Of a stretch of DNA of 64,000 nucleotides, positions 45,512 through 58,067 are shown piece after piece (positions within the stretch are counted from its first letter, which is position 1; every line of letters starts with the position of its first letter). Origin of the DNA: Albugo candida. Taxonomy: Eukaryota > Oomycota > Peronosporomycetes > Albuginales. The notes beneath the pieces are model-generated. The model had not been told where the DNA came from. It saw nothing but the letters and a program-made list of their open reading frames with translations, and ran no database searches. The position numbers and the translations under genes were made by a program. The stretch covers positions 62,001 to 126,000 of the forward strand of contig JBDOQK010000061.1 in assembly GCA_040437565.1 (NCBI GenBank), read 5' to 3'.

Positions 45512-46409
45512 TTTCGTATTGCCATGTGCTGTAAACTATTGAAGAAAACGGTAATTGAACCTGTCAAATAGTGAGGCGATGGGCTCCTATATGGAGGGAT
45601 ATCTAGATATGAGGGTGACAGGCGAACTCTGGCAAAAGGATTTTGAAGAGCACTGACCAAATTGGGTCTCCTTTTGCGTTCTAGGCAAGTACTCGAGTGA
45701 AGGTGCCAGTAACACGGATATTGTTACCATAGACTTCACTTTCGTTTTGATCGTGTACGGCATAATTTTGCCCATGTGCAAAGATCAATGCTCGGTCAAG
45801 AGCTCTTCACGCTTGAAATCTATCTCTCTTATTGGCGCAATCCTCTTGTTCGTTCTCAATATGAATACGTCGTCTTAGTTATCATGTTTGCTAGCTCAAT
45901 AAGCTAACAAACACGATCGATGTATCAAATCAGCACATCATCTAGGTTGCAATAGTTCTAAGGAAACAGAGACTGTGTGCAAATGGTAAATAAGCTAGTT
46001 TTACGTCTGAAATGATACACAAATAAAGGAACAACAGAGAGATCGAAAGATTCGTAATGTGAATGCATCAAATAGTTCATTTAAGAAACTGCAAAATCCA
46101 AATGTAACGATAGTGATTGCGAGGCAACACTCAGTTGTGTCGTATACATAACTCCCGATTCCAGTCAAATAATGATACTGAGTTGACTAAGATATTACGT
46201 GGCACAAATCGTGGTGGACTTATCAGTATACTCCATATAATCCAAGAGTGAAATCGGTGTACTTCAAAGCTAGACTGCAACTTTAATAAAGAGCCGTATA
46301 CTCGGTAAAAAAACTCATATCAGATGGATCCTTCGCATGGTGGAAATCACCTCATTGCTAAGTAGTCAACCAAGATGTTCGATATTTTTTGTGTCTAGAT
46401 TTATAAATG
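45512..46409. other. Intergenic, no recognised gene
   Basis: Short frames only, no motif seen. It includes the 5' flank of PEX13 and AT-rich sequence. Confidence 0.5.
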
Positions 46410-46970
46410 TTCCTCATGAAGACGTCCACTAAGATGTTACCATGCTTGCAAACTACCGGTAATATCGTTTTGAAGTCAGCACATCGAGAAGATCTCTGGC
46501 TGACAATATTGACGCTCTACCACATGCCTCCCGATTTGATAATGGTGTGCCAAAGCTATGTACATATCGAATTTTTTACCGTATGCCCGTGTGCTGTACG
46601 CCAGACCCTTTGCACGGTATACCCAACGATGTCAAGTATATCGTATCAATACGGATCCGATGCGTGTGAAGATGACTCACTCAGCTCACATTCAAAGCGA
46701 CAATGTCCTGATTTTCACATTGATTGAGGGGATGAAGTACAGTATCATAATACTGATGAACAGGATATGGCACTGATTACGCAATTTGACGAAAATGGCG
46801 TCGAACAGATGGATGCTGAATCGATTTTACGTACCGCTTGAAGAAGGTAACGACGCTGCGATGCTTCCGGGACTGGCAATCCAATGCTCCTAGTGATTCT
46901 TCAAAACGAAAAAGAGACGAGGAAGGTGGTGGCAGCCAAGCGGGTGATCAGATTCGCACACGATGAACAT
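46410..46970 (+). repeat. Dispersed unknown gene/repeat X, copy B, left part
   Basis: 46480-46776 matches the reverse complement of 23630-23890 closely (both contain GACGAAGTACAGTATCATAAT-like sequence and the same short frames). Past that point copy B continues with sequence that copy A lacks because of its gap. This includes a frame reading APSDSSKRKRDEEGGG at about 46886-46966, which looks like a basic nuclear-localisation tail ending at a TGA. The unit is unclassified. Confidence 0.55.
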
Positions 46971-47431
46971 GCAGAAGGGAAACGCAATGAATCAAGAAAG
47001 ACTCAAGACTTTTAATATACAGAAATGTATTTGCCACTTGTTCAGGAAGATTTTGTGATGTTACACGGCATTGTTATCATGGATTTCTGATGGAAGAGAT
47101 CAGCATCCAACAAGCTACGCGGACTAGAAAGGAAAGCACACTGAGATCAGCAGCCTGAAGTGGATTTTTGCACGGATACAACCAATCAGCTGCAAAAACA
47201 ATAGATAAGCAAGCATCCAATTTCCAAGATACGCGAATGCGTGTGGCTCCCTCCGTGCTGCTGCTGGTCTCAAAACTCTCTCGTCCTTCACGCATGTCTC
47301 ATTTTTGAATAAAAGTGTATATCGCTAACTGTCAAGTTGTTTTCTATAGCATCAATACTATTTATCTATGAATCTGCATTCTTGACATATGATAGACCTC
47401 TACTAAAAGTTCCATATCACCGGCATATTCT
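46971..47431. other. Intergenic within a repeat-rich valley
   Basis: No gene seen. It probably belongs to the internal part of repeat X or to insertions within it. Confidence 0.4.
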
Positions 47432-48015
47432 GTTGTCAAGGCAGCGCCTCGATCAGCCGACACATACCGGTAGGTACCCGGTTAAAGCAGTCATGAAGTG
47501 ATGACTGCTTGAAATTGTCAGCTTCAAGAGCGGTCCAAGATGGGCATCGACGTGGCAGTCGCTGATTGGAGATGGTAACTCAGGATTAAGTAGAGAGTCC
47601 AATAGCAGAAGGCTTAGAGTAGCAACAGAGTTGGCGAACTTAGGACCTTAATAAGTTTGTTTCTTACCATCAAGTGCTCAANNNNNNNNNNNNNNNNNNN
47701 NNNNNNNNNNNNNNNNNNNNNNNNNNNNNNNNNNNNNNNNNNNNNNNNNNNNNNNNNNNNNNNNNNNNNNNNNNNNNNNNNCCTCGATCAGCCGACACAT
47801 ACCGGTAGGTACCGGTTAAAGCAGTCATGAAGTGATGACTGCTTGAAATTGCCAGCTCCAAGAGCGGTCAAAGATGGGCATCGACGTGGCAGTCGCTGAT
47901 TGGAGATGGTAACTCAGGATTAAGTAGGGAGTCCAATAGCAGAAGGCTTAGAGTAGCAACAGAGTTGACGAACTTAGGACCTTGATAAGTTTGTTTCTTA
48001 CCATCAAGTGCTCAA
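47432..48015 (+). repeat. LTR-like direct repeat flanking gap 47682-47781
   Basis: About 235 bases before the gap (47446-47681) recur after it (47782-48015) at about 97% identity by eye. The unit begins near TGTTGTCAAGG (47432) and ends CATCAAGTGCTCA, the TG...CA form of a Copia LTR. Its last bases resemble the LTR end at 17.46 kb. It may be an LTR pair of a fossil whose inside falls in the gap, or one LTR from two haplotypes. No coding part is visible. Confidence 0.5.
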
Positions 48016-48384
48016 GCGACCTTTTTCTTTATATTCGACCTGCCGCTACTTTTGGATCTCACTGTACACGCTGCCACCAGATTTAAATCTAAAAATAGTT
48101 CTTCCGCATTATGAGTTGCACTCATCAATGAGTACATCTCATTTTGCGTACCCTTTGCATCAATTTAATCACTGCAAAAGACACCCACAATGAGATATAC
48201 TCGTCGATTTCAACTCATCTGCCGATTTCGCTTCCAATCGCTCGGAAAGCGCCACTTTTTTTAAACCGACAATGTCTTCAATCAGCATCGAGAATTATGC
48301 GAAGAGACTTGCAAGATGAGGTCGATAAGTGTCGATATTCTTTCTTTTCTTTGACTAAAGCGAAGCACTAACTATTTTACGAAA

Positions 48385-49713
48385 ATGCAGCGACAAAGAG
48401 TAACTACGACGGCCAACGTGTCCCCAAGAAACAGACCAATGCAAAATGCGACAACGTCAACTCTGAAGCGTGTCGGCGGAGAGTATGTGGTGCGACCACC
48501 ACCGAAACGTCAGCGCCACAACACCGACAGAGCTCAAATCAACCACGTCCGATTCAACAGCGCGTCATTCCAGCCACAACGGCAACAGCCCGACCCAATG
48601 AGACAAGAAAACGACGACAAGAAACGTGAGTCACGTCGCGAATCCCAGCAGAACACGGATGGTAACACCCACAAACGAACCAACAGGCTCAAATGTGCGA
48701 GCATCACCGGTGGTGACTCGTACGAACGGCTCAATTATGCGTGCGGGCGCAGCAGCGGCTTCGGGAGCGCGAGCAAAAGTTCCTCCTGAATCGACAGCGA
48801 ATCGGAATGCCGTCGCGCGTGCACCAACATCAGCAAACCGGTCACGTCAGCCAGCTCGACCCGCTCAAGAATGAAAACGAGCAGCTGTCGCGCTCATTGA
48901 ATGAAGAAGCAGCCCTGCTGGAAGATGCAAAGATCGAGATCATCGGACTCAACATGAAAGTTGTGGATCTCGAAGCCTGGCTGCAGAACATTCGTAAACA
49001 GCTCGGCGGAAAAGGCAACGGAAATGCAACATGCGTACGAAAAGTGCGCCACTGGAGCGCTGAAATCGAAACTCACAGTTGGGAATTTCTAGAAACTCCG
49101 GTAACAAAAACATCCCAGCTACAAGATACCAGGAAAACGATACTTTTTTTCGAATGTACCGTTTAAAGCTGGGAAAAGCGACCTAACAGCGTCAAGGATA
49201 CGGTGCAGTGTCCATCGGCGACAGCAGAAACGGAAAGAGATGGCAAAACGGCGGATTTCGCGACTTTAGAAACCGACAACATCGAAGTGGATGAAGGCGA
49301 AAAAGTGGATCAAGATCTATTGCAAGCGCTGACAAGGGAATTGAAGCATTGGACCGAGGGACAAGGTCTAGTCGGCGATCCTAACGGGGAAGGTGAAGAC
49401 TCGCACAACGGTTCTGGAAAAATGCTTTCGGATAAGACCAGGTGAAAGCTATGCGATTGTTTTGAGAAGAATTCCGAACTGTGAAAGGAATTGTATGCAA
49501 TTAAGAGTGGAAGATGATTCGCACCAAGCACATGCATCTAATGGCCTCATTACGCCATTGTAGATGATGTAGACAACGCGTCAATTGGAACCCGATCACT
49601 GTCATGGATGACCTCGTTACGTCATCTATGGGTGAGTTTTGGAAGGATGTCGGATGACCTCATGACGTTATTGGATGTGGATGTGCTGGAACGATTTTCG
49701 ATGACCTCATTAC
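48385..49713 (+). repeat. Dispersed unknown gene/repeat X, copy B, middle part
   Basis: From an ATG at 48385 this encodes a basic, Pro/Arg/Gln-rich N-terminal region (VRPPPKRQRHNTDR). Then comes a coiled-coil-like stretch (NENEQLSRSLNEEAALLEDA, about 48870) and an acidic segment (TDNIEVDEGEKVDQDLLQAL, about 49275), spread over more than one frame. From about 48920 it matches copy A at 22.9-23.5 kb. The coding part is followed by the CRE-like palindrome array (49609-49624, 49655-49670, 49702 onward). The third palindrome is cut by the Copia insertion. The family is unknown; the coiled coil and basic/acidic blocks suggest a nuclear or nucleic-acid-associated protein, but that is only inference. 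Confidence 0.55.
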
Positions 49714-49876
49714 TGTTGAAACGTACACTGGTTGAAGCACCGAGTGTGCAGTACACACACGACATGCGAAACGACGCCTATGAGGTATGACACATAATTA
49801 AAGAGGTAGTGATTAGTGGCCCCTAGGAGACTGTTAAACTTGATATTATACTTCCCCTTTTGACCGAAAACTAACA
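49714..49876 (+). repeat. Left LTR of the Copia fossil
   Basis: 163 bases, TGTTGAAACG to AAAACTAACA, preceded by ATTAC and followed directly by the primer-binding site. Confidence 0.9.
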
Positions 49877-52800
49877 GGTTATGACCCAAAAACGTTTGGT
49901 GGCAACAGCGACAAGATGAAGAAGCCGGACGACTTGCTCGGGAACGGAAACTACTTCCATTGGGAATTTAGCATGAAGATGACTCTAGCACGCAAGGGAC
50001 TACTGAATTATATAATGGAAATGAAGTCAGAGGACGAGCCGGATGCGGATTGGAGAGTCAAAGACATGAAAGCGTTGCGATTGTCGCACAAGGAATCGAA
50101 GTGGAGCATCAGTCAAAGATTCGTCATGCGAGGAAAACCAAGGAAGTATGGGATTTACTTGGGGAATATTACAACAAGCACAATCTTCAGAACAGAATAG
50201 CTTTAACCCGAAGACTGCATGAGTTTCGCATGGAAGAAGGGAGCAATATGGCTAGCCATACAGATCGGTTTGACGAGCTCACACTGAGCATGGAAGCAGT
50301 CGGAGAAACGATGGATGAAGGAAGGAAGCTCACGATTTTGCTCGGAAGCTTGCCTGCCGAATACGAACTACTTGTCATAGTACTGGACAATTCAGTTGGA
50401 CTAACACTGATGGACGCAAATGAAAAGTTGTTAAAGGAGCACGACAAAAAACAGCAACGAGAGACCTCGGAGGGTGCATTTCGTGTACGACACGGCCAAG
50501 GAAGAGGACGGACAATGCGCCCACAACAAACTACAAATGAAGATTTTAAGAAGAAAAGGAAATTTCGTGGAAGGTGCCACAAGAAATATGAGTGCAAGAT
50601 ACAGCATGCGACGGACGAGAATGAAATTGCATTTACAGTCCATGATGGTACCAAACAAGGTTGGTTGTTGGATAGCGGAGCCTCGTCACATATGACACCG
50701 GCAAAAGAAGATTTTTCCGAATATTATGCGTTGGAGAATCCAATTGAAGTCCGTATTGCAGACGGAGCTAAGATAAAAGCAATTAGGAGAGGGAAAATTA
50801 GATTTCGTTGCAGGAGTGGTACAATGGTGACGGTGAAGGGAGTATTACACATACCCAATCTGGATAGACGGTTACTATCAGTTCCAAAGATAGCCCAACA
50901 TGGACTAGACATGCGGTTCGGTGCAAATTAATGCGACATTTCAAAGGAAATGACCTGGTGGTGTCAGAGAAGCGCGAAGGGAACGTGTACACCCTCATCG
51001 TGGAACATGAGCGAGCCTTGGTTGTTGATCTCAATAATGCTGAGAGCAAGTGGGAGCTAGGGCATGCCAGAATGGGCCATCCAAGTCACACAATATACGA
51101 TAAAACACAGCAGTCGACTGAACGTTTACCAAGAATGTAGGACAAAGATGGAAATTTGTGCAGTGGATGCCTTCAAGGAAAGAGGACAGTGGCAAGATTC
51201 CTTGAGGAGTCAAAGACGAAGACTACGCAAACATTACAATTATTTCACTCAGATGTCATGGGACNNNNNNNNNNNNNNNNNNNNNNNNNNNNNNNNNNNN
51301 NNNNNNNNNNNNNNNNNNNNNNNNNNNNNNNNNNNNNNNNNNNNNNNNNNNNNNNNNNNNNNNNGCAAAATAGTGGAAACGGAGATGTTGAAATGAAAGA
51401 CGAACACGAAGACGATGACGTCGAGATGGACAAACAGATGAGTGACATTGGACCTGAAGATGAAAGTGTAAGTCCCTGGCCGGGCTGTCACCAATCTCAT
51501 AGAAATTAGTCACAACAGCCCATGCACCAGCCTCGACCGATTCAAGATGGGTTTTGCCAGCAAGAAGGAGCACTCAGTCAAACGACGGGTAGCCAGATGA
51601 TCATTCAACAAGAGATAACTCGAAGACCCGATATGAAACGGAACCGACGTCTTCTTACCGACAAAACCAGTGGGAGATGAATACGATATTGCACATATTG
51701 AACACCAGCCCATAATGATGATTGATGCTGATAGTGCTGACAGCCATATTGATGACAGCATCGTCGTGTACAATAACAATATTTAGTCAATCGACAAAGA
51801 TGATAACGAAGCTCCATCCAAGAGATCTAGACTGGATAGCGACACGTCGTTGATGGTAGAAGTCGCAATGGTTACGCAAAACATCCCAGGATCGTACGAA
51901 GATGCAACCACCAGAGATGAAAAAGACCAGTGGGCTAAAGCAATCAAGAACGAATTCGTTGCACACAAGCGCAAGAACACGTGGTCAATTGTGCAACGAA
52001 AACCAGGAATAAAGACCACTGGAACTAAGTGTGTCTGGTTCAAGAAGGAGACAGGCCCGACACTGCGCGACGAAGCGAGATTGGTTGCGCTGGGATTTTT
52101 ACAACATCACGGAGTCGATTTCTTCGAGACATATGCTGCTGTCACGAGCATCAACTCGATTATAATACTTCTATCAACGTGCTGTGCAATCGCATACATC
52201 ATTGAACAAATTAATGTGGACACAGCGTATTTGAACGCAGAAATTCAAGAAGAAGTCTACTTGGAAGTACCAAAGGGACTCAACATTGGCAATGAATATG
52301 TTTGAATCTGAATCGTGGTTTATATGGACTATAGCAAGCCGCACATGCGTGGAACTCAACCATTCACAGTGTATTGAAAAAACTGAAATTTATAGCATGT
52401 GGTGCTGATCGATGCGTCTACAAGAAGAAGGATCGTGACGGATGGATTTACTTGTGTCTTTACGTAACGATATGATCGTAGCAGCTAAATCAAGCGAGAC
52501 CGTGAGGAAGTGAAGATTCAAATTTTACAACGATTTCAGAGTAAAGACCTTGGGCCAGTAAAATACCTCCTGTGTATGAAGATATATTACTACCAAGAGG
52601 AGCGAGCCATGTCGATCACACATAAGAAATATTTGGCAACGACCGCAGAAATATCAAACAGAATCATAATCGTACTGTAAAGTATCCATGTGATCCAGGC
52701 ACTAGACTTCAAAAAAACGACAGTCCGACGACGAAAGAAGAAAAGAACTCATGAACCGCACACCCTATCGCCAACTTCTTGGGTGGTTGCAGTATGTCTC

Positions 52801-53517
52801 AACTTGCACACGGCCGGATATGGTATTCGCTGTGAGTCAACTTGGCCGTTTTGCATCCAACCCTGGATCGAAGAGTTGGAAAGCAGCTATCAAACTGTTA
52901 ATATACTTAAAATCGACGGCGACATTCGGAATACACTACACCTTCAAGAGGACTCCAAACCAACTGTCTGCATACTTTAATGCAGATTGGGAAAACAACT
53001 TGGATGACCGCAGGTCTGTGAGTGGTATATTAACAATACGGAATTGGGGACCAGTTGCATCCAAGTCGGAGTACCAACGTACAGTGGCTTTGAGTACCTT
53101 AGAAGCTGAGTACATGGCAATGAGGATGTGTACACAGGACGTACTAGTGGTCAAGAGAAATGCTTTCTGACCTGGGGTTTGAACAGAAGAATCCAACAAT
53201 TGTTTGTGAAGATAACCAAGGAGCTATTGCGCTTGCCACGAATCCAAGATATCATGCACGAACGAAGCATGTGGATGTTCGTTATCACTTTATCCGTGAG
53301 AAGATAACGACAGGGTTGATAGAAGTGATGTACAGTGGTGCATTACGTGCAGAGATTTCGTTGAGCGGAAGTGGGTGCGGCAGCGGGCATTAGCGCAGAC
53401 AAGGAAACGAAGTATCAACTAGCGGACATTCTGACGAAAGCACTGGGAATAAAACGAATACATTCCATTCGTGATGCAATGGGTATCAAGACAGCGGGGA
53501 ACTACATTGAGTGGGAG

Positions 53518-53680
53518 TGTTAAAACGTACACTGTAGTTGAAGCACCGAGTGTGCAGTACACACGACATACGAAACGACGACTATGAGGTATGACACATG
53601 ATTCGAGAGGTAGTAATTAGTGGCCCGTAGGAGATTTTTAAAATTGATAATACACTTCCCCTTTTGACCTAAAACTAACA
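53518..53680 (+). repeat. Right LTR of the Copia fossil
   Basis: 163 bases, TGTTAAAACG to AAAACTAACA, preceded by a purine-rich tract (GTGGGAG) and followed by the ATTAC target duplication. Confidence 0.9.
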
Positions 53681-54178
53681 ATTACGTCATTGGAGCCAAG
53701 CGCTGGAGGGTTATTGATGATCTCATTACGTCATCACAGATTTAGCTTTTGAACAGCATGCCATCAAGTGTGAGTAGTTAAATGTAATTAATATAAGTCA
53801 TTTTGTCGTATTTGTAGTTGTTTTCATTCCTTTTGCACAAAAGTTGTTTCTAACATTTCTTCATTACATTATAGGTTTTTAAAATAAAAAGTGTATTGCG
53901 GTAGTAGCCTACATAAGTAGTTTGCATCACATATATGCCTGCCTGGTCTGCATTGCTTCACTGATTGCGAACAAAGGACAGCTCTTTTTCAAACATCGCA
54001 CATAGAAACCGGTTTGCGCACTTGAACTATTTATGGTGGATTTACATATAAATTGGCACAGGAAATAACGAAAATAATATGTTTTGTCCATTTCAACGTT
54101 ATTGTATTTAGGTATCCTACATTCTGCAACGTAATTGAGCCAATCTTGCTCAAAAAGATGCAATTCTGAGAGATTAGA
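53681..54178 (+). repeat. Dispersed unknown gene/repeat X, copy B, right part
   Basis: This resumes the palindrome array (GTCA at 53686 completing the split site; another unit at 53718-53733). It then matches the reverse complement of 22238-22680 up to CTGAGAGATTAGAG at about 54178, where homology with copy A ends. No gene is seen in this AT-rich tail. Confidence 0.65.
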
Positions 54179-55925
54179 GTTAAGAGTGCATTGTGTGACA
54201 AGGACTCACACAAATGCAACTGAAAAAAGGAAAAGGACACGAGAGATACGAATGATAGGAATAGAGAGAGGAATCAACGCACTCAATTGGATGCGAGAAT
54301 GAGGGTAGATCATGGAGATAAATTATCATCAATCACTGGCTTTGCGTACCATGCATCTTTACTGAATCAAATGGCATAGCTCATTTCTTGTGTAGTTTAT
54401 GGGTCTCTTTATAAACAGTTTCGCAAAATCAAGAGGCACAACTCGATTTACATGATTATCTTGATGTTTGACCTCTATACACAAGTACGTAGAATTTTGT
54501 TCGCGACCATTGTGTTCAAATGCATTCGATCGGAATGTCTACCATTTCGTGAATGACAATTTTATATCCGACAAACGTTGTATTGTCTGCTCTAGTCGGT
54601 CAATTATCTAGCTCTTTCTTCTGCTTTTCCATCTCTTGGCTACCTCGAATCCTTCTACAGCATATACAACACAATATTCCAACATATTGTACTTATCTGT
54701 ATTTCGAACCTTCCGACGGTCACGTCTTAGATACTTCACCGACCATTACAGTACTTGTCGGTATTTCGAAAGGATATGCCGCCAAAGGAGCGGTCGCTAT
54801 GCTTATTGACACACTTGAATGTCAATCAGTCGATGGAAACAGCTGGAAAACATTACCCGACAACTTGAAGGGGTACGAGAAATTACAAAAGGACATCGCC
54901 AAAGCGAAGGCCAAATATAGTGTGATAATACCCAAATGCGTAGCTCTAGACCCCTGCGCTATCAGAAATTGTCTGGGGGTGGAAGATCAAGCTGGAATGG
55001 TTGTCTGCTCGATTGAAAGTGGCTGAACCAAATGTAACATCGAGAGCACGGTTCTCCATCATTTTGAAAACATGACAAGCACTGATGAGAATTCCACGAC
55101 TCAGATTCTTTCATTATTTGTTGAATCATAGAAATCCGATCGTGTACGAATGTTTTGACCAACAGGACATTGGTTAAAGGGCCAAATTATCTGGGGTATT
55201 TTGCAGCTTGTCCTCGCGAGTGAGGAGATATGCTATGATCTTGCTCCTAGTCGTTAGCCCTTACTAAAGGCCTATCTGCAAGTACTTGACTGGTATTTGC
55301 CAGGCATCACGTGCTTGATGTCGATCGTGCTTGGCTAATCCTTGTGATCGTCCACTTTTGTTCTTATTGTCGACAGATGTAAATAAACCATATGCTAGTG
55401 CTTGTGTTGCCATGCAATCGCTACTGTTATCCATCTTCGCTTTTGGACTAATCACAATATCTTCGTAATTTCAAACAGTCGACATTTATTAGCGAGTGGC
55501 TACTTGTCTCATTCACATTCTTCAGCTCCGTCGTCTTGTCTGCTAGCAGGCATACCGATTCGCCATTTATCGTAAAGTAGCCTGTTTGACATACTACGAG
55601 ACTACTGCACGACAAGGCCACCACCAAGTTGCTGCTTTCGTCGACGGTGCCACTCGTGATGCTGTTTTGCTCCCGCTTCCAAGAATTCTTTGTCAAAAGA
55701 GTCCGTAGCAGAAAGGATAGATGCCGGTACCCACAAATAAACACATTATCTACTGGACGAGAAGCGCACTCTTCAGTTCTATAGATGCAGCAATGAAAAA
55801 GCTATCGGATCGATTTGCAAGTACCGTGTCTTCGCATAATAGCACGCACATTGTTGTCTTTTTTCATCCAATCTAATTAGTAGAAAATACATACTCGATT
55901 ATACGATTGGCTGTCATTCGCCATA
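54179..55925. other. Unassigned region with one weak ORF
   Basis: An ATG frame at 54553-55026 (157 codons) starts with a hydrophobic stretch and has a soluble C-terminal half (YEKLQKDIAKAKAKYSVIIP). I do not recognise it, and it could be a secreted or membrane protein or a chance frame. On the minus strand 55264-55744 has frames without a proper ATG and with a Cys-containing segment. Neither is supported enough to call a gene. Confidence 0.35.
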
Positions 55926-58067
55926 ATGTCTACTGGTCGAAAGCGTAAATCGAACGCATGCAATGGCTCAGCGCAGTGTGCGGAAGCTGATCGCGAATTA
56001 TCTCAAGTAGCAAGTGAGAAAACCTTTGTGCACCGATGTCGCTTTGTCGATTGGGTTCCTGAAAGTATCGATGCAATGACATGCAATTTTGATGGAAACA
56101 AATTGGCAGTTGCTCGATCCGATGGCACCATCGAAGTCTGGCAAATGCATTCCGATACAAAATGGGAAATCGATTCTATCATCGCCGGATCAAAAGACTG
56201 TCAAATCACATCGATGTGGTGGTCCACACAGCATCAACGTCGACTATTTGTGACGTCTTTAAATGGAACACTGTGGGAAGTCGATGTGAGTCTTCTTTTA
56301 CGCAAAAGGATCGTCGATTCGAATGGAGGTCCAATTTGGTGCAGTGGATTCAATGAGACTAAACAGCAATTGGCAATTGGATGTGAAGACGGTCGAGTGC
56401 GCCTGTTTTCGATTGCAGATGACGATTTACACTTTTATGAAGGATTTGTTTCGACATCCAAACGTATCGTCTCTTTATCGTGGCACATCGAGAAGAATCT
56501 CATTTACACGGGAAGCGAAGACGGTATCATTTATCGATGGAATGCGACCACAGGACGTAATGAATCTCGGATTACGCTGGATACTGTTGCAAATAATCAT
56601 AGTGTTGTGTGGTCCTTACTTGTGCTACAGGATGATACGCTCGTAAGCGGTGACTCATTTGGCAATTTGTGTTTTTGGGATGGAGAGACGGGAACTCTAT
56701 TGCAAAAGTTTACACATCTGACAGCTGATATATTGACTCTCTGCACTGACTCGAAGAATTCTGTTTTGTATGCGAGTGGTGTGGACGCCCAGGTCGCAGA
56801 GTATCGATCTGTTACGGATGCAAGCGACAAATGTTTAGCCGATCGACGATCTTGGAAGTACTCGTATTCGAATCGTGCTCATAGTCATGACGTCCGTGCT
56901 CTTGCCATTGCACCTATTAAATCGGCTGATGAAAAGCATTTCGGGAGGTTATTTTCGGGTGGTCTTGATACGCAACTCATTTCATACCGAATCAACACGT
57001 TCCATACTCATCGCCCATGGAAAATGCCATCAATGCCGTATCGAGGGACATTTGCTTTGAGTTCGGAGAAACGTATTTTGCTGATGCAAAAAGCAAGAAG
57101 CTTGGATTTATGGCAACTCTCAGCGACCGCTTCAGCTCCAGAAGTTGGTGCGTTACAAGAAACTCTTGCTTTACAATTGAACATTAGTGGAAACAGCAAT
57201 GTGACCTGCTCGTCCATTTCTTCCGACGGGCAATACATCGCGTGTGCAACTGTCGACGATATCAAGTTATTTCGATTGCCTCACAACGGCCAGTATTCTC
57301 CCGAAAAAATCGTACTATCGGATGTAATTGCACGAAATGGCGCCAGAGCATTAGCCTTTTCACCCGACTCGATGCGTTTGGTTGTCGCCACGACAAGCGC
57401 TTTTCAGTTGCATGTTGTCGATCTGAAGCGTTTGGAAATTGTGCAGTCATATTTCATCGAAGAAGAAGATGTTGTGATTCAAATGTTTAAAGTATCAAAT
57501 GACGCGCAATGGCTGGCTGTCCTCGACACACACAATCGGCTCACTGTATTGAATTTAGACACTATGCAACTCCATTGTCAATTATCTCTCTCACACGAGA
57601 AAATGACAAATTTCGGTTTCAATCCGCCAGGTTCATTGCTAATGGTCACCGTAGCATCGGATTCATTGGTTGTGTATGATCTGGAATCCAAATCACTTTC
57701 CGATTGGAGTCGAAGCAATGTACGACAATTAGAGGCATCCGAATTCCGAGCCAAATTACGTCATCTAAAAGGTGTAGCACTCCGACCCAATCAGCCCAAT
57801 ACTGCGTATCTATATTCGCAATCGAGTCTTGCTAAAATCGATATGAGCACCACAGGGAATGGAAACAAGCAGGCCAAAAAATTCATCAAAAATGGAAAGG
57901 AGAACATCGAAGAGGATCCCTCATTCTGTACTACAATCAATCAATTCAGACCGGTAGCATATGCGGAGTTTCTCACTTCGAAAGAGCTGGTCGTAGTAGA
58001 GACACCGTGGCTCAAGGTTTTGAGTCGCTTGCCAGAAGCTTTATACCGTCATAAGTATGGAAAATAA
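55926..58067 (+). CDS. UTP4: UTP4/Cirhin WD40 protein of the small-subunit processome
   Basis: Nucleolar protein of the t-UTP (UtpA) complex needed for pre-18S rRNA transcription and processing. It is a single uninterrupted frame of 713 residues from the ATG at 55926. The N-terminus carries a basic tail, then the Cirhin hallmark VHRCRFVDWVPESIDAMTCN and LAVARSDGTIEVWQ. Successive WD40 repeats follow: LFVTSLNGTLWEVD, LAIGCEDGRVRLFS, LIYTGSEDGIIYRWNATTGR, LVSGDSFGNLCFWDGETG, FSGGLDTQLISYRI and, in the second propeller, CATVDDIKLFRLP. The C-terminus ends with LRHLKGVALRPNQPNTAYLY and VVETPWLKVLSRLPEALYRH, matching UTP4 proteins. The length is close to human UTP4 (about 690). There is no intron, unlike most neighbours. 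Confidence 0.92.
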   Translation: MSTGRKRKSNACNGSAQCAEADRELSQVASEKTFVHRCRFVDWVPESIDAMTCNFDGNKLAVARSDGTIEVWQMHSDTKWEIDSIIAGSKDCQITSMWWSTQHQRRLFVTSLNGTLWEVDVSLLLRKRIVDSNGGPIWCSGFNETKQQLAIGCEDGRVRLFSIADDDLHFYEGFVSTSKRIVSLSWHIEKNLIYTGSEDGIIYRWNATTGRNESRITLDTVANNHSVVWSLLVLQDDTLVSGDSFGNLCFWDGETGTLLQKFTHLTADILTLCTDSKNSVLYASGVDAQVAEYRSVTDASDKCLADRRSWKYSYSNRAHSHDVRALAIAPIKSADEKHFGRLFSGGLDTQLISYRINTFHTHRPWKMPSMPYRGTFALSSEKRILLMQKARSLDLWQLSATASAPEVGALQETLALQLNISGNSNVTCSSISSDGQYIACATVDDIKLFRLPHNGQYSPEKIVLSDVIARNGARALAFSPDSMRLVVATTSAFQLHVVDLKRLEIVQSYFIEEEDVVIQMFKVSNDAQWLAVLDTHNRLTVLNLDTMQLHCQLSLSHEKMTNFGFNPPGSLLMVTVASDSLVVYDLESKSLSDWSRSNVRQLEASEFRAKLRHLKGVALRPNQPNTAYLYSQSSLAKIDMSTTGNGNKQAKKFIKNGKENIEEDPSFCTTINQFRPVAYAEFLTSKELVVVETPWLKVLSRLPEALYRHKYGK

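Larger units (their letters stand above)
49714..53680 (+). mobile_element. Near full-length Ty1/copia fossil with LTRs and target duplication
   Basis: Left LTR 49714-49876 and right LTR 53518-53680, both 163 bases with TGTT...AACA ends. The perfect 5-base target duplication ATTAC lies at 49709-49713 and 53681-53685. The primer-binding site GGTTATGACCC follows the left LTR directly. In order, the inside shows gag (from about 49916), protease (LLDSGASSHMTP, about 50665), GAG-pre-integrase (about 51040), part of integrase next to a gap (51265-51364), reverse transcriptase (about 51925-52305, with NVDTAYLNAEIQEEVYLEVP) and RNase H (about 52750-53390, with LSTLEAEYMAM). The LTRs differ at roughly one position in nine by eye, so the insertion is old. 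It is broken in several places but keeps the complete Copia domain order. Confidence 0.9.

Noticed and set aside
55264-55744. Minus-strand Cys-containing gene upstream of UTP4
   Set aside because: No proper ATG, no clear splice sites and no recognised domain.
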